Made by a program: the position numbers and the translations under genes
Assembly: GCA_000320605.2 (NCBI GenBank)
Contig: KB445791.1
Span: 2,165,057-2,229,056, forward strand
Direction of reading: 5' to 3'
Length of the DNA: 64,000 bases
Source of the DNA: Gelatoporia subvermispora B
Taxonomy: Eukaryota; Basidiomycota; Agaricomycetes; Polyporales; Gelatoporiaceae
Shown: positions 44,947 through 56,443 of the stretch, piece by piece
How positions within the stretch are numbered: the stretch's first letter is position 1
Layout of the letters: every line of letters begins with the position of its first letter
The notes under the pieces: model-generated
What the model saw: the letters and a program-made list of their open reading frames with translations, nothing else
Told to the model about the DNA's origin: nothing
The model's database searches: none

Positions 44947-45135
44947 ATTCCTCACCACTCTGGCCTTTTGGCTTAGATCAAGTGTAGTATCTGTTCTTAA
45001 TAGTTTAACCACTATTATGGAGGCACCGCCTCCATTATTGGTTATCTAATTTTTGCCGCCCTTGTTCTTCGGGCTCTGCTTGCAACCCGGGGGCGCGATG
45101 ACCTTGCCGTTACAGTATTGGCTTGAGTCGTCGGG
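44947..45135 (+). ncRNA. U2 spliceosomal snRNA, copy 2
   Basis: Same features as copy 1 on the other strand: GGCCTTTTGGCTTAGATCAA, branch-point pairing GTAGTA (44984-44989), IIb hairpin (45018-45034), Sm site AATTTTTG (45048-45055) and a 3' stem CGATGAC...GTCGTCG ending about 45133. It differs from copy 1 by three bases after position 7. One is in the CTTGTTCTT loop, one inside the GTTACAGTATT loop and one in the unpaired TTGA. None disrupts a stem I can draw, so both look functional. Confidence 0.93.
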
Positions 45136-45218
45136 GGATCTTCATTGCTTGTCTTCTTTGGTTAACTCTTAGTTGTGGGCCAGTTGGTCTGCTTCTTAGT
45201 TCATCAAATGGATGAAGC
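44954..45218 (+). repeat. Right arm of inverted duplication (U2 gene and 3' flank)
   Basis: Counterpart of 36237-36502 in opposite orientation. The ~83 bases after the RNA end are identical in both copies. Similarity stops abruptly after GGATGAAGC. Confidence 0.85.
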
Positions 45219-45748
45219 TCTGGAATTATCCGTCTGTTTCTTGTTTCCAACGCACTAATGCTCCGTGGCCGTAGGGTTGATTTGCTGCATATTTTCTTTG
45301 AATTGAATGGATATCCTTGTCGTATTCTGTTCACGACTCGCTGGAGGGCATTGTATCATATGTTTGTCAAATCTGCATTGCATAAAGATCATGATGGGCA
45401 CATCATGGGGTAATTTCTGTTTAGTGCGTTGTGTGATCAGGCCGGCGGCCTCCCTCTCATGTAGATATTGTTTCTAAATATCAGATGCAACTCTGGAGGG
45501 GAAAGGATTCTGATGATACTGAATATGCAGCGGTAGTTCAGCAGTAGGGACATATTTTCGGAGCACATCTCGCTGGCGAAGATGGAGCTCATGCTTCGAG
45601 AACTGGATGGCACGGCAGTGATTGCAAAAGGAGGCCACAGTGACCAGCGAAAATGTGATTGACCACATCCAGCATTGTGAATCCCACATATGAAACCTAA
45701 GAATCATGAAGCTAAGTATCGGTGAGTGTGACAGAGAGAACAGGCAGG
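45136..45748. other. Intergenic between U2 copy 2 and Utp11
   Basis: The first 83 bases are the duplicated U2 3' flank. The remaining ~530 bases contain short minus-strand frames without recognised motifs. Utp11 3' UTR lies at the right end. Confidence 0.45.
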
Positions 45749-46963
45749 CTATCGTTTGCGCTCAATACGCCACTTGTATACCCTTGGTTTCCACGTTTTC
45801 TCATCCACCTTCCGTCGGCTACTTGAGGGGACGTCGTCTTCATTGTCCTCGTCCTCATCTTCATCACCTTCCACTTTCTCAACCCCGCTGAGTTTCCGTG
45901 CACCGCCCTTGCCCATTAGCAAGCGCTGCATCTCCAACTCTCTTTCCGCATAACGTAGCTGCTTGTCACGAAACAAGCGTGCTGAGAGCTCTTTCAGAAG
46001 ACGTGCCCGGTGCTCCTGTGGCAACTGTGAGGATACACACTTAGCGGAGGGTAAGTCCGCTTACCTTGGCCGATTCTTTTCTTTGCTGCGCATCCTCCTC
46101 TGCTGCCTGGCCCACTTCCCGGTCGTTTGAGCTGGACCGCGATCGCTTTTTCCTAGTAGTTTTTGACGGCCCAACCGTCTTCCAACCTAGTTCCGTTGTC
46201 TCCTCGTCTTCGTCCATAGCGTTATGATCATCTTGCGCAGTGTTTTTGCGAGACGTAGATGCGTATTCACGTGCTGGTGGTAATGTAAGCACCGGTGTTA
46301 AACTCTGTGGTTGAGAAGTGCATACCTTCCGCCTCGTCCGCAACGAAGACCACATGCTTGCCCTTCTTGCTGTGCCTCCGTCTACCTGAAGATGCGATGA
46401 TGCCCGCCTCTCCGAGAATCTTGATATCCTCTTCGTCAAGCTCATCATCGGAGTCTCCGCCCCCGTCGAGCGAGCTGGGCTTGACGAGATCCGCCAAAGC
46501 GCTCAGCTGGTTTTTGAGTTTGTCGATTTTCTGGTGACCAATTAGTAGAGGCAAACAATGCTGGAGAACGATGGCGCACCTTGAGCCCTACTGCTCGCAT
46601 TGCACGAAGATAGTTTTCGTCTTGTGTCTTCAGGACCTTGACAATATCCGTCGGAAGCGCAGCGTTCCCCCTATCTTGTATATGTACACCGCGCTGACCG
46701 AGATATATTATTGACCTAATCGTACAATGTACCTCAACGCATACCTGGGTCTTTTGTCCCGTCATGGAAAAGTAGAACTCATCCTTGTTCCTATCCGCGG
46801 CTTTCTGCCGCAGACGCTGGATTCTATCTTGCTTGGAGTGATAGTCTCTTGCACGCAAGACATAGTCTTTGTGCTTCTCAAGAATACCCAGACGAGAACG
46901 ATGGGAGAGCTGAGAGCGTTCCTTGTGGCTGCGCCGATGCAACGAGTTTCGTAGAGACGACAT
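45749..46963 (-). CDS. UTP11: U3 snoRNA-associated protein Utp11
   Basis: Starts MSSLRNSLHRRSHKERSQLS and contains GILEKHKDYVLRARDYHSKQ, then AADRNKDEFYFSMTGQKTQ, the Utp11 family core. RAVGLKKIDKLKNQLSALAD bridges an intron. A poorly conserved acidic/basic middle (GDSDDELDEED; TTRKKRSRSSSNDREVG) precedes ELSARLFRDKQLRYAERELE and a C-terminus ending WKPRVYKWRIERKR. Utp11 belongs to the small-subunit processome and is needed for 18S rRNA formation in the nucleolus. Four or five introns of about 50 bases. It converges on U2 copy 2. Confidence 0.93.
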
Positions 46964-47382
46964 AGCGAGGCGAGAGCAGGTTGCGTAAAGCGAGCAAGAG
47001 CGATAAAGTGTTCTACAAGACGGAAGTTTCAGTGAAAATTGTCACCTCAGGGCTGCAACAGCGTCAGCAAGTTGGATAGGTTGGATGCAGTCGTAGCGGC
47101 TGCAGTTTAGACTGAAGGAAAGCGGCGAAGCGGAAATCCTGGCTCATCACGTGCACAAAATGTCCCGCCATTTTCGACCCGACAGATCGGCTCACTGATT
47201 CGACCTCAGCCCGTTTCAGCCGACAGATTACATGCACACAGTATAGCGATAAAAACCAAGATGCTCGTTTTGTGCGTCAAGAAGCATTGACGTCTCGCAA
47301 TAAGTTAGGTACTCTAGGTCGTCATAGAGGACAGCTAGGTATATCGAACATACTTGTGTCCATACTTCACGTCCAGTCCAAA
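46964..47382. promoter_or_regulatory. Utp11 promoter with ATCACGTGC; 3' flank of the zinc-finger gene
   Basis: 419 bases; CACGTG core at 47148-47153, 185 bases upstream of the Utp11 start. Nothing else recognised. Confidence 0.5.
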
Positions 47383-48598
47383 TCAGCCGCCCACATGACC
47401 CGAATCAGGGATTCCCTCTAACCCCGCGACTCCAGCATCACCCAACCCTCCCAATCCTGAGGGGACCATAGGGCCACCGAGAGAGCTGCCAACTGGGCTC
47501 TCCAGATATAGCCGGATAAGCACGCTCTCCAGCGCAACAACAGACGGAGACGGATATTCGAATGTCCGCGCATGGTCACGTATGCTTCCAAACAACACGC
47601 TCATGCGGTCCCAGCGCTCCTGGGATAGGTTCAACGGCGATGGCTGCGTCATTTGCTGCATGGGCGCATATGTGGAAATGGACGGGTTATATGCCTGCGT
47701 AGTAGGAGGCGGTGGTGGTTGCATCTGTGGTTGGGTGGAGGGACCTGCTATAGGGTTGCCTGAGGCTGGCGGGGAGAGCGCGGAGGATGGAGGGGTCTCG
47801 GAGGAAGAATTCCCATCTGTTTGCTGCCGCCCACCGCGAGGGCGACTCTTCTCTCGAGCCTGCTGTTCAGCAGCAGCTTTCCGCCCGCGTTTCGTGAACG
47901 GTAGATTGGGGAGGCCAATCTCGTGCGAGTGATCTGCAATATCTACGCGTACGATGCCAACGTAAGACCGATTGGACGATCACAAGGCAGCTAAGCCACT
48001 TACAGCACGCGCGGACCTCGTCGGTATCGTAGTATGTCTTGTAGCTAATGGAGGCAGGGCAGCCTACCCCTTCAAGCTAACCTTAGATGCTCGGTGAGGA
48101 TAGAAACTTAAACGGCCGGAACCATCCCCGCGGAAGGATACTACGCACCTTACGGCTAGGCACCTTCCGTACTCTGTCCGGATACTTCTTAACATACTTC
48201 TTCCGCCCGCTTCGCGAATGTCGGGCGCACACAAGCTTTGTGTGGTCCTTGAATCGTGGAGGAACAGCCTTAGACCCATGTGTGTCCCCTTTCACAAACT
48301 CAACCATCTTCTCTTCCTCTTCGCGCTGCCTCCATTCCTGGAATGCTGCCATAGACTCGAAGATGAGAGTGTAGCCATCATCTGCGTCTCCAGATCCGTA
48401 CGGCCCCTTCTTGGATCCGCTCGACATAGGCGGCTGCATCTGTATATTGGGCCCAGGTTGCATCATTTGTTCGGCCTGTTGTCCCAGCGCTTGCGACAAC
48501 GAGGACTGTACGGTGGATGAGCTGGCAGCGGCATTTGTGAGGCTCTGGTGAGAAGGGTGGGGAGCAATAGGATGTAGCCGAAAATGCTGGAAACTCAT
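47383..48598 (-). CDS. FAR1-like (WRKY-GCM1 type) zinc-finger protein
   Basis: Starts MSFQHFRLHPIAPHPSHQSL. After a Gln/Met-rich stretch comes DGYTLIFESMAAFQEWRQRE, the motif that opens FAR1 DNA-binding domains. Then KLVCARHSRSGRKKYVKKYP supplies the first Cys, and, after an intron, CPASISYKTYYDTDEVRACY with DHSHEIGLPNLPFTKRGRK supplies the second Cys and the HxH pair. This C...C...HxH arrangement is the zinc site shared with Mutator-like transposases. No transposase catalytic region follows; the C-terminus is Pro/Gln-rich (QPQMQPPPPPTTQAYNPSIS). It is probably a host transcription factor of transposon origin. The donor around PSRKV is uncertain (gtgcgt or gtagta). Confidence 0.75.
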
Positions 48599-48843
48599 GG
48601 TCGTTGGTGCGTGTGCGAAAAGCCCAGCTCAACACTGCAAACTAAAGCCCGACCTCAACGACGATCATCATACAAACTGTCACACGTCGTCACGTCACAC
48701 CTGGCAGGGTACAGCAATTGCGTCCATCGAAAGCGTTCGGGAGATAATGCGGTATACGAGGAAGCGGTGTCAACTAGTGTCTTGTAAGTATAGAGTCCAT
48801 GTGCAAAGTTCAGAGTTGGATGAGATGCAAAGCCCATGTCCGC

Positions 48844-50363
48844 TTATATGACACTCCATGCACCGACCATTACACCTCCTAGCACGCCGAGGAAAGCTCC
48901 TAGCTGCGAACGTGCTATCCGCAGACTAGAGCTTGCCCCGTTCGCGTTTGAGGATGTGACACCAGTGGAACTGCTGCCACCTGGAGACGCAATCGGGGTA
49001 GTGGGATCGTAAGTCACGCCATTAGCCGTGGCTGCGACTTGGAAGACGGAGCCGCCTCCGTACTCGTAGAACTGTCGGAATGTCAACATGTGTCTTGGAA
49101 AGTACTCGGAATTTGAAATACTCACATCAACAAGCATGAAGTTCGGGTTCCGATCATACTGTGCTGCGCACGTCTGCACTTGCTGCCCAAGCGAGCCCAC
49201 GCCACTAACGGCGTTCGTCTGGTTCGCTTTCTGCGAGTCAGGGGCAGGGAAACCAGCGATGAGTTCATCCAGGAAGTGGTTGATCAGGAACATTTGCGTG
49301 CTAAAATCTCCGTTGGTTCGGTTGACATTGCAGTCAAATGTAGTATCGGTGACGTCAAAGGCCGTTTCCCATATATTCGTAAATTCTGCAGAAATATGAG
49401 CATGCCAACTTTCTGGAACAAAGTGTCAACATACCATCGATGAGATAGGGTACCGATGAATAGTCGGCTTCTGTAGTTAGGAAAGCTACAAGACGTTTGC
49501 CAGAGTTGATGAGGGAGCCCAGCGTTGGCCACTCCGTTGCGGGAATGGAAGCATTGGAAGGCACGTATGCCATAGTGTCAAGCCCAGCCGCTTTGAAGAC
49601 AGTGTCGTATTGGGCGGGTGGGATATCATCCGAGTTGACGATCAAAAGAGATACGACTGGAACCCGTACTTAATACAGAAGTAGGACAACGTAAACTGAA
49701 TACACACCATCGTTCGGATTCGCATCCATCCACGTCTTCACTGAAATATCCAAATGGGTCAATTCAGAATGACATAGAACAATAAGCATTGTACACACCG
49801 CTACCAAGGTAACTCTGCAGTGTGCCGCCGTTGTACAGGTCCTGTATCGGAGTGGTCAACATAAAAGACGACATAGGAAAGACTCAAGGACTAACGCAGG
49901 ATGTGTGACACAGCTGAATCACCCCGCTCTGGTTATGAGCCTGCATTTGCAGCATTCGAATGCCATCTTTAAGTTGCTGGGTCACTTCGTTTCACCGGAT
50001 CAGATCCCACATATACTTGTAGTTCTGGATGCATGTTTACCGTTATAGTCCTGGTTCGCAGCGACTTGCAAACGGTCATCATAAGTAATCGTCACCGACA
50101 CTGGAGGGATGCTTACGATTATCGGTGCCTACAGCATACGAGTCATGTGCTCCAACGAAAGTGACATTGCCGAAACTCCTGTCGCAGAGCTACGCGAAGA
50201 TATATATTAGCTTTGGATCGAGAACATTGTCAGCGGCGAGACGGACTTCAGCATGGCCGTTACACGTTGTCGCTTGGCGCTTGTAAGCCGATGCGTGCGC
50301 AGCGGTGGCAGAGAGTATTAGTGAGAGAACGACCTGCGCCCAGTAAGTAGTAGTAAAGATCAT
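48844..50363 (-). CDS. GPI-anchored PLC-like phosphodiesterase
   Basis: The N-terminus MIFTTTYWAQVVLSLILSAT is a signal peptide ending near AHASA. CNGHAE and LCDRSFGNVTFVGAHDSYAV follow after the first intron, with the catalytic-type His of PI-PLC X domains in GAHDSYA. Downstream are MLQMQAHN, IVNSDDIPPAQYDTVFKAAG and TLGSLINSGKRLVAFLTTEA. FTNIWETAFDVTDTTFDCNV completes the TIM-barrel. The C-terminus is Ser/Gly-rich and ends in a hydrophobic tail (QLGAFLGVLGGVMVGAWSVI), as for a GPI signal. Such secreted fungal proteins are poorly characterised. An in-frame Met at 50432 would add 23 residues before the signal peptide, so I chose the second Met. It is divergent from the dolichyl diphosphatase gene. 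Confidence 0.85.
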
Positions 50364-50708
50364 AACCAAGATGGCGTTGTGAGCGAGGGTGAAGGGTGAC
50401 CGGGCGATGGTGGTGGTAGCGATAGAACCCAAGGCGCTCGCAGAACACGCTGGGGAGGATTAGAATGAAGAAGGGTGGAGACGAGGGCAGAGAATAAAAT
50501 AAGAACGGCCGCGAGGAGTTGGCCGTTTGTGCCACCTGTGCCGAATCTGGACGGGAAGCCCGACCATTCGCAGGTCGGAGCTGGCCGAGCTTGCACACGA
50601 GTGGACCAAGCTCCCTGCGCAGCCAGGCGCCCGGCAGCCTCATCCGCTCCTGTCAGCCGCAGTCACCGCTCGCCGCTCGCCGCCAGCCTCGACCCCCAAC
50701 CGTCGGCC

Positions 50709-51355
50709 ATGGCAGCCCTTTGGGTCATCGTCCTAGACAAGGTCCGTCGTCAGCACGCCTTGTATCCGCATCGCTCTGACATTCACCAGCCTCACCTCTC
50801 TCCCAGACAAATGCCATCGTCACCTCCCTGACCGCCGCGTTCATCCTCTACACCCGCTCGGCCGGCGCCCTCTACTTTGCAGCAGGCGCAGTGCTATGCT
50901 CCATCACAGTCAAGGTCGTCAAACGCTTCGTTCGCCAAGAGCGGCCGGTGCAGACAATGACGGGTCATCGCAAACAGACGTACGGGTCAGTGAGCAACTC
51001 GCAGCGCTGATCAAATGTCGTCCCACGTCTGACGTGCTTGCGCCTTGACAGCATGCCTAGCACCCACTCCGCCGTCATCACCTACTACGCCGCATACACC
51101 ATCCTCGCGTGCAGATATTTACCTCTGCATCCCTCGCTTCCTGCAACGGAGATGTCGAGAGCAATCCCGGTGCTTGTCGCTGTACCATGGGCCCTCACAG
51201 TCGCCATCTCTCGTATCTGGCTTGGACACCACACCTGGCCCCAAGTCACGGCAGGATGCGCGTATGGTGCGTTGTTCACTCCGCTCTGGTTCAGGCTTTG
51301 GACACATGGGGCGAACGAGTATGGGAGGATGCTAGAGCAAACTGTGTTTGGATGA
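50709..51355 (+). CDS. CAX4: Dolichyl diphosphatase (PAP2 family, Cwh8/DOLPP1)
   Basis: Three exons: MAALWVIVLDK, then TNAIVTSLTAAFILYTRSAG and onward, then the exon with the active site. The PAP2 triad is complete: KRFVRQERP (motif 1), YGMPSTHSAVITYY (motif 2) and SRIWLGHHTWPQ (motif 3). About four transmembrane helices; roughly 175 residues. The enzyme removes a phosphate from dolichyl diphosphate on the ER lumenal side to recycle the carrier after N-glycosylation. Splice sites gtccgt...ccag and gtcagt...acag restore the frame exactly at DKTNAIV and YGMPS. It converges on eEF2. Confidence 0.92.
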
Positions 51356-51595
51356 GAGCGAGCTTAGCACGCTTTACCTGTTCTCGTTCGTGCACAGCAC
51401 CACAATTGATCGACTGTAACTTCCACTGGGTAGAGTATGCAATGCGCGCTGAGTTCGTCTACATACATGCGAGATAAGAAAGATGCATTCGAATGGTCAT
51501 CGCAAAGTACAACAATGTAAGGAGAGCTAACGGAAGAAAACAGACACATGAAGAGCGTGTTGACACATTGATAACTTCTGCCGTCGTACATCTCC

Positions 51596-54500
51596 TTAGA
51601 GCTTGTCGTAGTAGGTATCGAGGGCCGGGATGTCGGGCTGTACGACCATATTGTGAGATTACACAGCAATGCAACGGTAGGAGTATGCATACCTTGAGAC
51701 CCTTGCGAGTACGGATGCTCTTGACGAGCTCCTCGATCTTGCTGCCCTTGTCGAGCGGCGCTGTGGAGGATGTAAGCATATGAAGACGGAATACGCAGGT
51801 AAGAGAGGTACATACAGCCATTCATCAACTCCCAGTGGTCGAACACGCACTGGGGGAACGCCTGACCACCGGTCTGCGAGCGCAGCTCACCGTTGAAGCC
51901 GAACGACTCGTTGACGGGCAGGTACGCCTTGACCGTGAACATCGGCGTGCCGATACGCTGCTCCTCGGAGAAGACCTGACCACGGCGCTTGTTGAGCACC
52001 GAGTAGATACCACCGATAGCGTTCTCAGGACATTGGATCTCGACTATGATAGTGGTGAATATCTGGCATATGAAGCGCCGGCTAAGAACATACCAAGGTA
52101 GAACGGCTCCTGGAGACCAGGGGTCGCGAGCAAGCATGCAGCGTAGGTAACACGACGGCAAGTGGGGATGATCTGACCTCCACCACGGTGGATGGCATCA
52201 GTGTGCAGCTGCAGAGAATTAACGTCAACTGTGGAGTCTGTAGGTCTCGCTGTCACAAGATACGCACCGTAACATCGAGGATGTTCACGCGAACACCACG
52301 CATGTTCTCCTCAGCGCAGGGACCCTCCTTAGTCGCCCACTGGAAGGCAGCAACGCAAGAATCCTTGATTTCATTGAGGTACTGTACACCCTTGGTGACA
52401 TCAACAAGGACGTTCGGGCCAGTGGTCTCGGGGCCGAAACACCAGATCTTGCGGGCATCAGTGACGTCCCAGCCGTACTCGTCCGCGAGGACACGAGCGC
52501 GGATCTTGTAATCGTCACGAGAGTTGACCTTACCGGCCTCGATAGCCTGCGAGAGCTCCTCATCGATAGGCATAGCCTTCGCGTAGAGACGGTTGTGCTT
52601 GTTCTGCGACTTGGAGAGAGCAACGATCGAAGACTCAGCCTTGACAGTCTCACGATAGGGGACGACGGGGTCGGAGATCTTGAGGGGAACACCAGCGTGG
52701 TCCTCTTGGAGATCCTACGAACATGAGTGAGCGTCGGCTTCGAGACATACGACTAGACTGCACATACCTTCAAGCAAATCTCCAAGTGAAGCTCACCAGC
52801 ACCAGCAACGATGTGCTCACCGGACTCGTTAATCCACGCCTGGACACAGGGGTCGGACTTGGAAAGACGCTTGAGACCCTCAACGAGCTTGGGCAGATCC
52901 GCAGCGTTCTTGACCTCGACAGCAACCTGCACGACGGGGGACACGGAGAACCTCATGACCCTCATGTTGTGCGCAGTCTCGGACGTGGTGAGGGTACCGC
53001 TCTTGAGCAAGAACTGGTCGATACCGACGAGACCGACAATGTTACCGGCCGGGCAGTCCTCGATGGCCTCGACGTAACGACCCATCATGAGGACGGTACG
53101 CTGGACAGACTTGATGAACAGGTCGTCCTTCTTGCCCGGGATGAAGTTGGGGCCCTGGATACGGATCTTGGGACCAGAACGAACGGTACCGGAGAAGACA
53201 CGACCGAAAGCGTAGAAGCGACCCTTGTCGGAAGTCGGCACCATCTTCGAGATGTAGCAGACGAGCGGGCCCTTGGGGTCACAGTCACGGATACCGATGG
53301 CGGACTCGTCGTCCATGGGACCCTCGTAGAGGGTCTCGACACGGTAACGCTGAGCAGTAGCGGGGGAGGGAAGGTTGATGACAATCATCTCCAACATGGA
53401 GTCACCAGCGGGCAAGAACTTGCGCATGATGACCTTGAGGAGCGCCTTGCCCTCGAGATCACGCTCGTCCTGGAGAAGGCTCACATCGAGCTTCTCAAGC
53501 ATGGGGGCGATCTTGTCCTTCTTGAAGTTCATGACAGCGTCGAAGATCTTGAAGATCGGGTCGAGGACGAACATGTTGAACGCACGTTCCAGAGGCTTGC
53601 CGTCAGCGTCAACACCCTTGGACGTCCACTTGCGGGTGGTGGGGTTGAAGTAGTTGTCACCCCAGAGCTTGTCCATCATCTTCTCCTTGTCGACACCGAA
53701 TTTCTTGGAGTAGCGGTTGGCGAACTGACGGAGAGTGAAACCCCATCCATGCAGACCGGAGCCGAAGGCAACGGTACCCTTTTCGGGGTAGACCTGAACG
53801 TCACCAAGAGCGGCGTCGTTATACGTGGAGATGATGACGTTGACGTTCTCAATGGTACGGCGGAAGGACTGGTAGAGCTCCTCCTTGTCGACCTGGAGCT
53901 CAAGAAGAGCACGGTCGACCTTGTTGATGACGACAACGGGCTTGATGCGCTCAGTAAGCGCCTGACGGAGCACAGTCTCGGTCTGCACGCAGACACCCTC
54001 AACACAGTCAACGACGACAAGGGCACCATCGGTTACACGGAGGGCGGCCGTGACCTCCGAAGAGAAGTCGACGTGTCCGGGCGAGTCGATCAAGTTAATC
54101 AAGAACTCGTTGCCTGCCGATGAGATATCAGAAACGTGCGTGAGTCTAAGATTGGCTGTGATAACGCACCTTCAGTTTTCTGCTTGATCGCGCTCAAGTC
54201 CTCCTTGTCCACCTCAAAGTACATGGAGATAGCGGTCGACTTGATCGTAATACCACGCTCCTTTTCGTCATCTCGTGTATCCGTGAAACGCATGTCTCCG
54301 GCTTTTGAGCTGGCAATGATACCGGCCTTGGACACCAACGAGTCCGTGAGAGTGGACTTTCCGTGATCGACTGTACATTACTCTCAGTTGCAGAGTTCTT
54401 CAAGCAGAATGAAGGATCACTCACCATGAGCAATGACACTCATGTTACGGATGTTGGTGGGCCGGTCCATAAGGGCCCGGATCTGGTCTAAAAGTCGAGC

Positions 54501-54630
54501 ATTTCAGCTCTCTGGCGACGTGGAACACCTGCACTGCATAACTCACCTACGGTGAAGTTACTGCCATCCCGAAAAATGGGAGTATCAGTATCACAAAACA
54601 ACGGAAGATGCACAGCGGTACGCACACCAT
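51596..54630 (-). CDS. EFT1: Translation elongation factor 2 (eEF2)
   Basis: The product starts [20 protein letters not shown], with the P-loop [15 protein letters not shown] and switch region [20 protein letters not shown]. The second G-motif [20 protein letters not shown] and [20 protein letters not shown] follow. Domain IV has [20 protein letters not shown], whose first region holds the diphthamide-modified His. The C-terminus is [10 protein letters not shown]. eEF2 moves peptidyl-tRNA and mRNA on the ribosome using GTP. Exon 1 encodes only ATGGT (54626-54630) and exon 2 only 14 bases; both junctions restore MVNFTV. The long central exon (about 52753-54102) has very strong codon bias. It is divergent from the acetyltransferase. 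Confidence 0.95.
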
Positions 54631-55296
54631 AGTGACTAGCTTTTACAAGGAAATGGGATAGAAAGGAAAAAAAGGATCCGGGGCGTCCTTATAGGGGATG
54701 AGATGGGTGAGTCGTACAAGCACGCCGGGGCCGCACACTCTTGTGGAAAGGTAGCAAACTTTTGCTGGAGCCGATGCCTGCTTATCGATTGATTCAGGGC
54801 AGGCTCAATTATCTACATCACGTGCACCACAATTCCCCGTGTACCTGACAATTGGCGCCCATTTCCTCGACGGCGGCAAGATCGTCGTGCACGTCGAGCA
54901 TCTGGCCGCACACGTAACCTCACCAGCCTGCTACGTACTCGGTCCCAGGTTTGATCTCAACCTACTCGACGCCTTATCTGTGCATTCAACAGAACCTCTC
55001 TCATTGTTTGAAGCACGAGAACTTCTGAACTCTGGGATAATTCCCACAGACTCTGCGTGTTGCTTTCGCTCGTCTGGAGCTCCTGTCCCGACCGAACCGG
55101 GTCACTTGGGCGGTCACACCAACATCTTGGTTTGATATGATGGACACTGTGATTCGACCGCGTCCGCGACGGCCACCGTTGAGTTGCACCGCTTCATAGT
55201 ATGCTGACTGTGACTAGCCGTGACTCGGTTCTTGGACTTTGATATAAAAATCGTTGCATATCGTCCTCCAATCGCCCTACCTCCGTATTCGCAACG
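54631..55296. promoter_or_regulatory. Divergent promoter region, eEF2 / acetyltransferase, with ATCACGTGC
   Basis: 666 bases. CACGTG core 54819-54824 lies 189 bases upstream of the eEF2 start. A 98-codon plus-strand frame (from about 54839) lacks an ATG at its apparent start and any motif, so I leave it out. Confidence 0.55.
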
Positions 55297-56095
55297 ATGA
55301 CCCATCGAATGCTGCACCCACTTCTCATCAACGCGCATACCAAAGAACCATATTTACAGTTGCCTGGCCGTCTGCATAACATCATCATCACTCCACCTCG
55401 AATGAGCGACGCGGCTCCCCTCATCAGCGTGCTCAATGACCCAGCGGTCTGTAATTGGTTAGAAGCTCCGCCATACCCATACCTCCCTGAACATGCGGAC
55501 TGGTGGCTCACCAACGAGGTGAAGAAGGCTGACGAGATGATGCGGAGACTGATGGACACTGAAACGTTGGAGCTGGATGGGCCGTTACCCGTTGTAGACG
55601 GGTGCCCTGTCTCGCATCTAAGGGAGATACAAGAAGACGGCACAGACACATTTCTCGGTGCGATCTCGTTTCGGCGCTGTTGCTTCCAAGGCGAGGAGCC
55701 AGAACTGCGCAGTCGTCTACAGAAGGAGAACGATGAGAGACTCGTGGGAGATCCTCAAATTATTTGGTGCATTGGAGGTATGAGCCGGCACTACATTGGT
55801 CAGAAACGCATACACTATAACACTTTTATTCATGACAGACTACGTAGCAAGTTCACATCACGGCCGAGGGATCATGAGTGCCGCAGTTTCGACCTTGCTA
55901 ACGGAATGGGGGGTACCGAGGATGGGCATACGTCGCATGCGAGTCGAGACGGCCGCTGGCAACGTCGGTAGTGTCCGCGTATTTCAGAAGAACGGGTTTG
56001 TGTTGGAGAAATTGGTGGAGACGGAACGGATCAAAACGAACTACAGCGAGGAGACCTATGGGACGAATATTTTGTGGTGGGAACACAAGGAGTAG
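55297..56095 (+). CDS. GNAT-family N-acetyltransferase
   Basis: Starts MTHRMLHPLLINAHTKEPYL. The RimJ/RimL-like pattern has IIITPPRMSDAAPLISVLND, CNWLEAPPYPYLPEHADWWL and FLGAISFRRCCFQGEEPELR. One intron (gtatga...gacag) near 55779-55840 joins IIWCIG to DYVASSHHGRGIMSAAVSTL; the latter holds the acetyl-CoA pyrophosphate-binding HHGRGIM (R/Q-x-x-G-x-G/A). VETAAGNVGSVRVFQKNGFV is the conserved C-terminal block of GNAT domains. The substrate is unknown. Related fungal proteins are annotated simply as acyl-CoA N-acyltransferases. Confidence 0.85.
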
Positions 56096-56443
56096 TCGGT
56101 ATTCCTGGACAATCGAGGAAAATTTGGCTCTGGTTTACATAGGTCTAGATAAATATTGCTGTTCGTTGAAACGATAAGTGGCCGTTGATACATTGATGGT
56201 TAGGTGTACGTGTGGTATGTATATTCATCTGCCATGCATGCATCGATGGTCCATCGCGGTTCAGAGCGCTACGCCACATGAGAACGGTCGACCGAGTGTC
56301 ACGGTATCCATCTTGCACTGCCTTGGATAGCCAGCTGCACTGGACCAGCACGGTCCAGCCACTCTCTCTTTCTTCTTCCACCTACATATAATCTCACCTA
56401 GACTCGGACGCAGTCATCTCCCGGAGGGTGACCGTCTGTATCT
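56096..56443. other. Intergenic, acetyltransferase 3' flank and PalI promoter
   Basis: 348 bases between two genes read rightwards. CACGGTATCC and short T/C-rich stretches are present, without a recognised element. Confidence 0.4.

Noticed and set aside
52723..54123. 466-codon open frame antisense to eEF2
   Set aside because: It lies wholly opposite the strongly codon-biased long exon of eEF2, has repetitive Leu/Glu/Asp/Val composition and no family resemblance; such antisense frames are a by-product of codon bias.
54839..55135. 98-codon plus-strand frame upstream of the acetyltransferase
   Set aside because: Its apparent first codon is GTG, no family similarity was seen, and it lies in the eEF2 promoter region.
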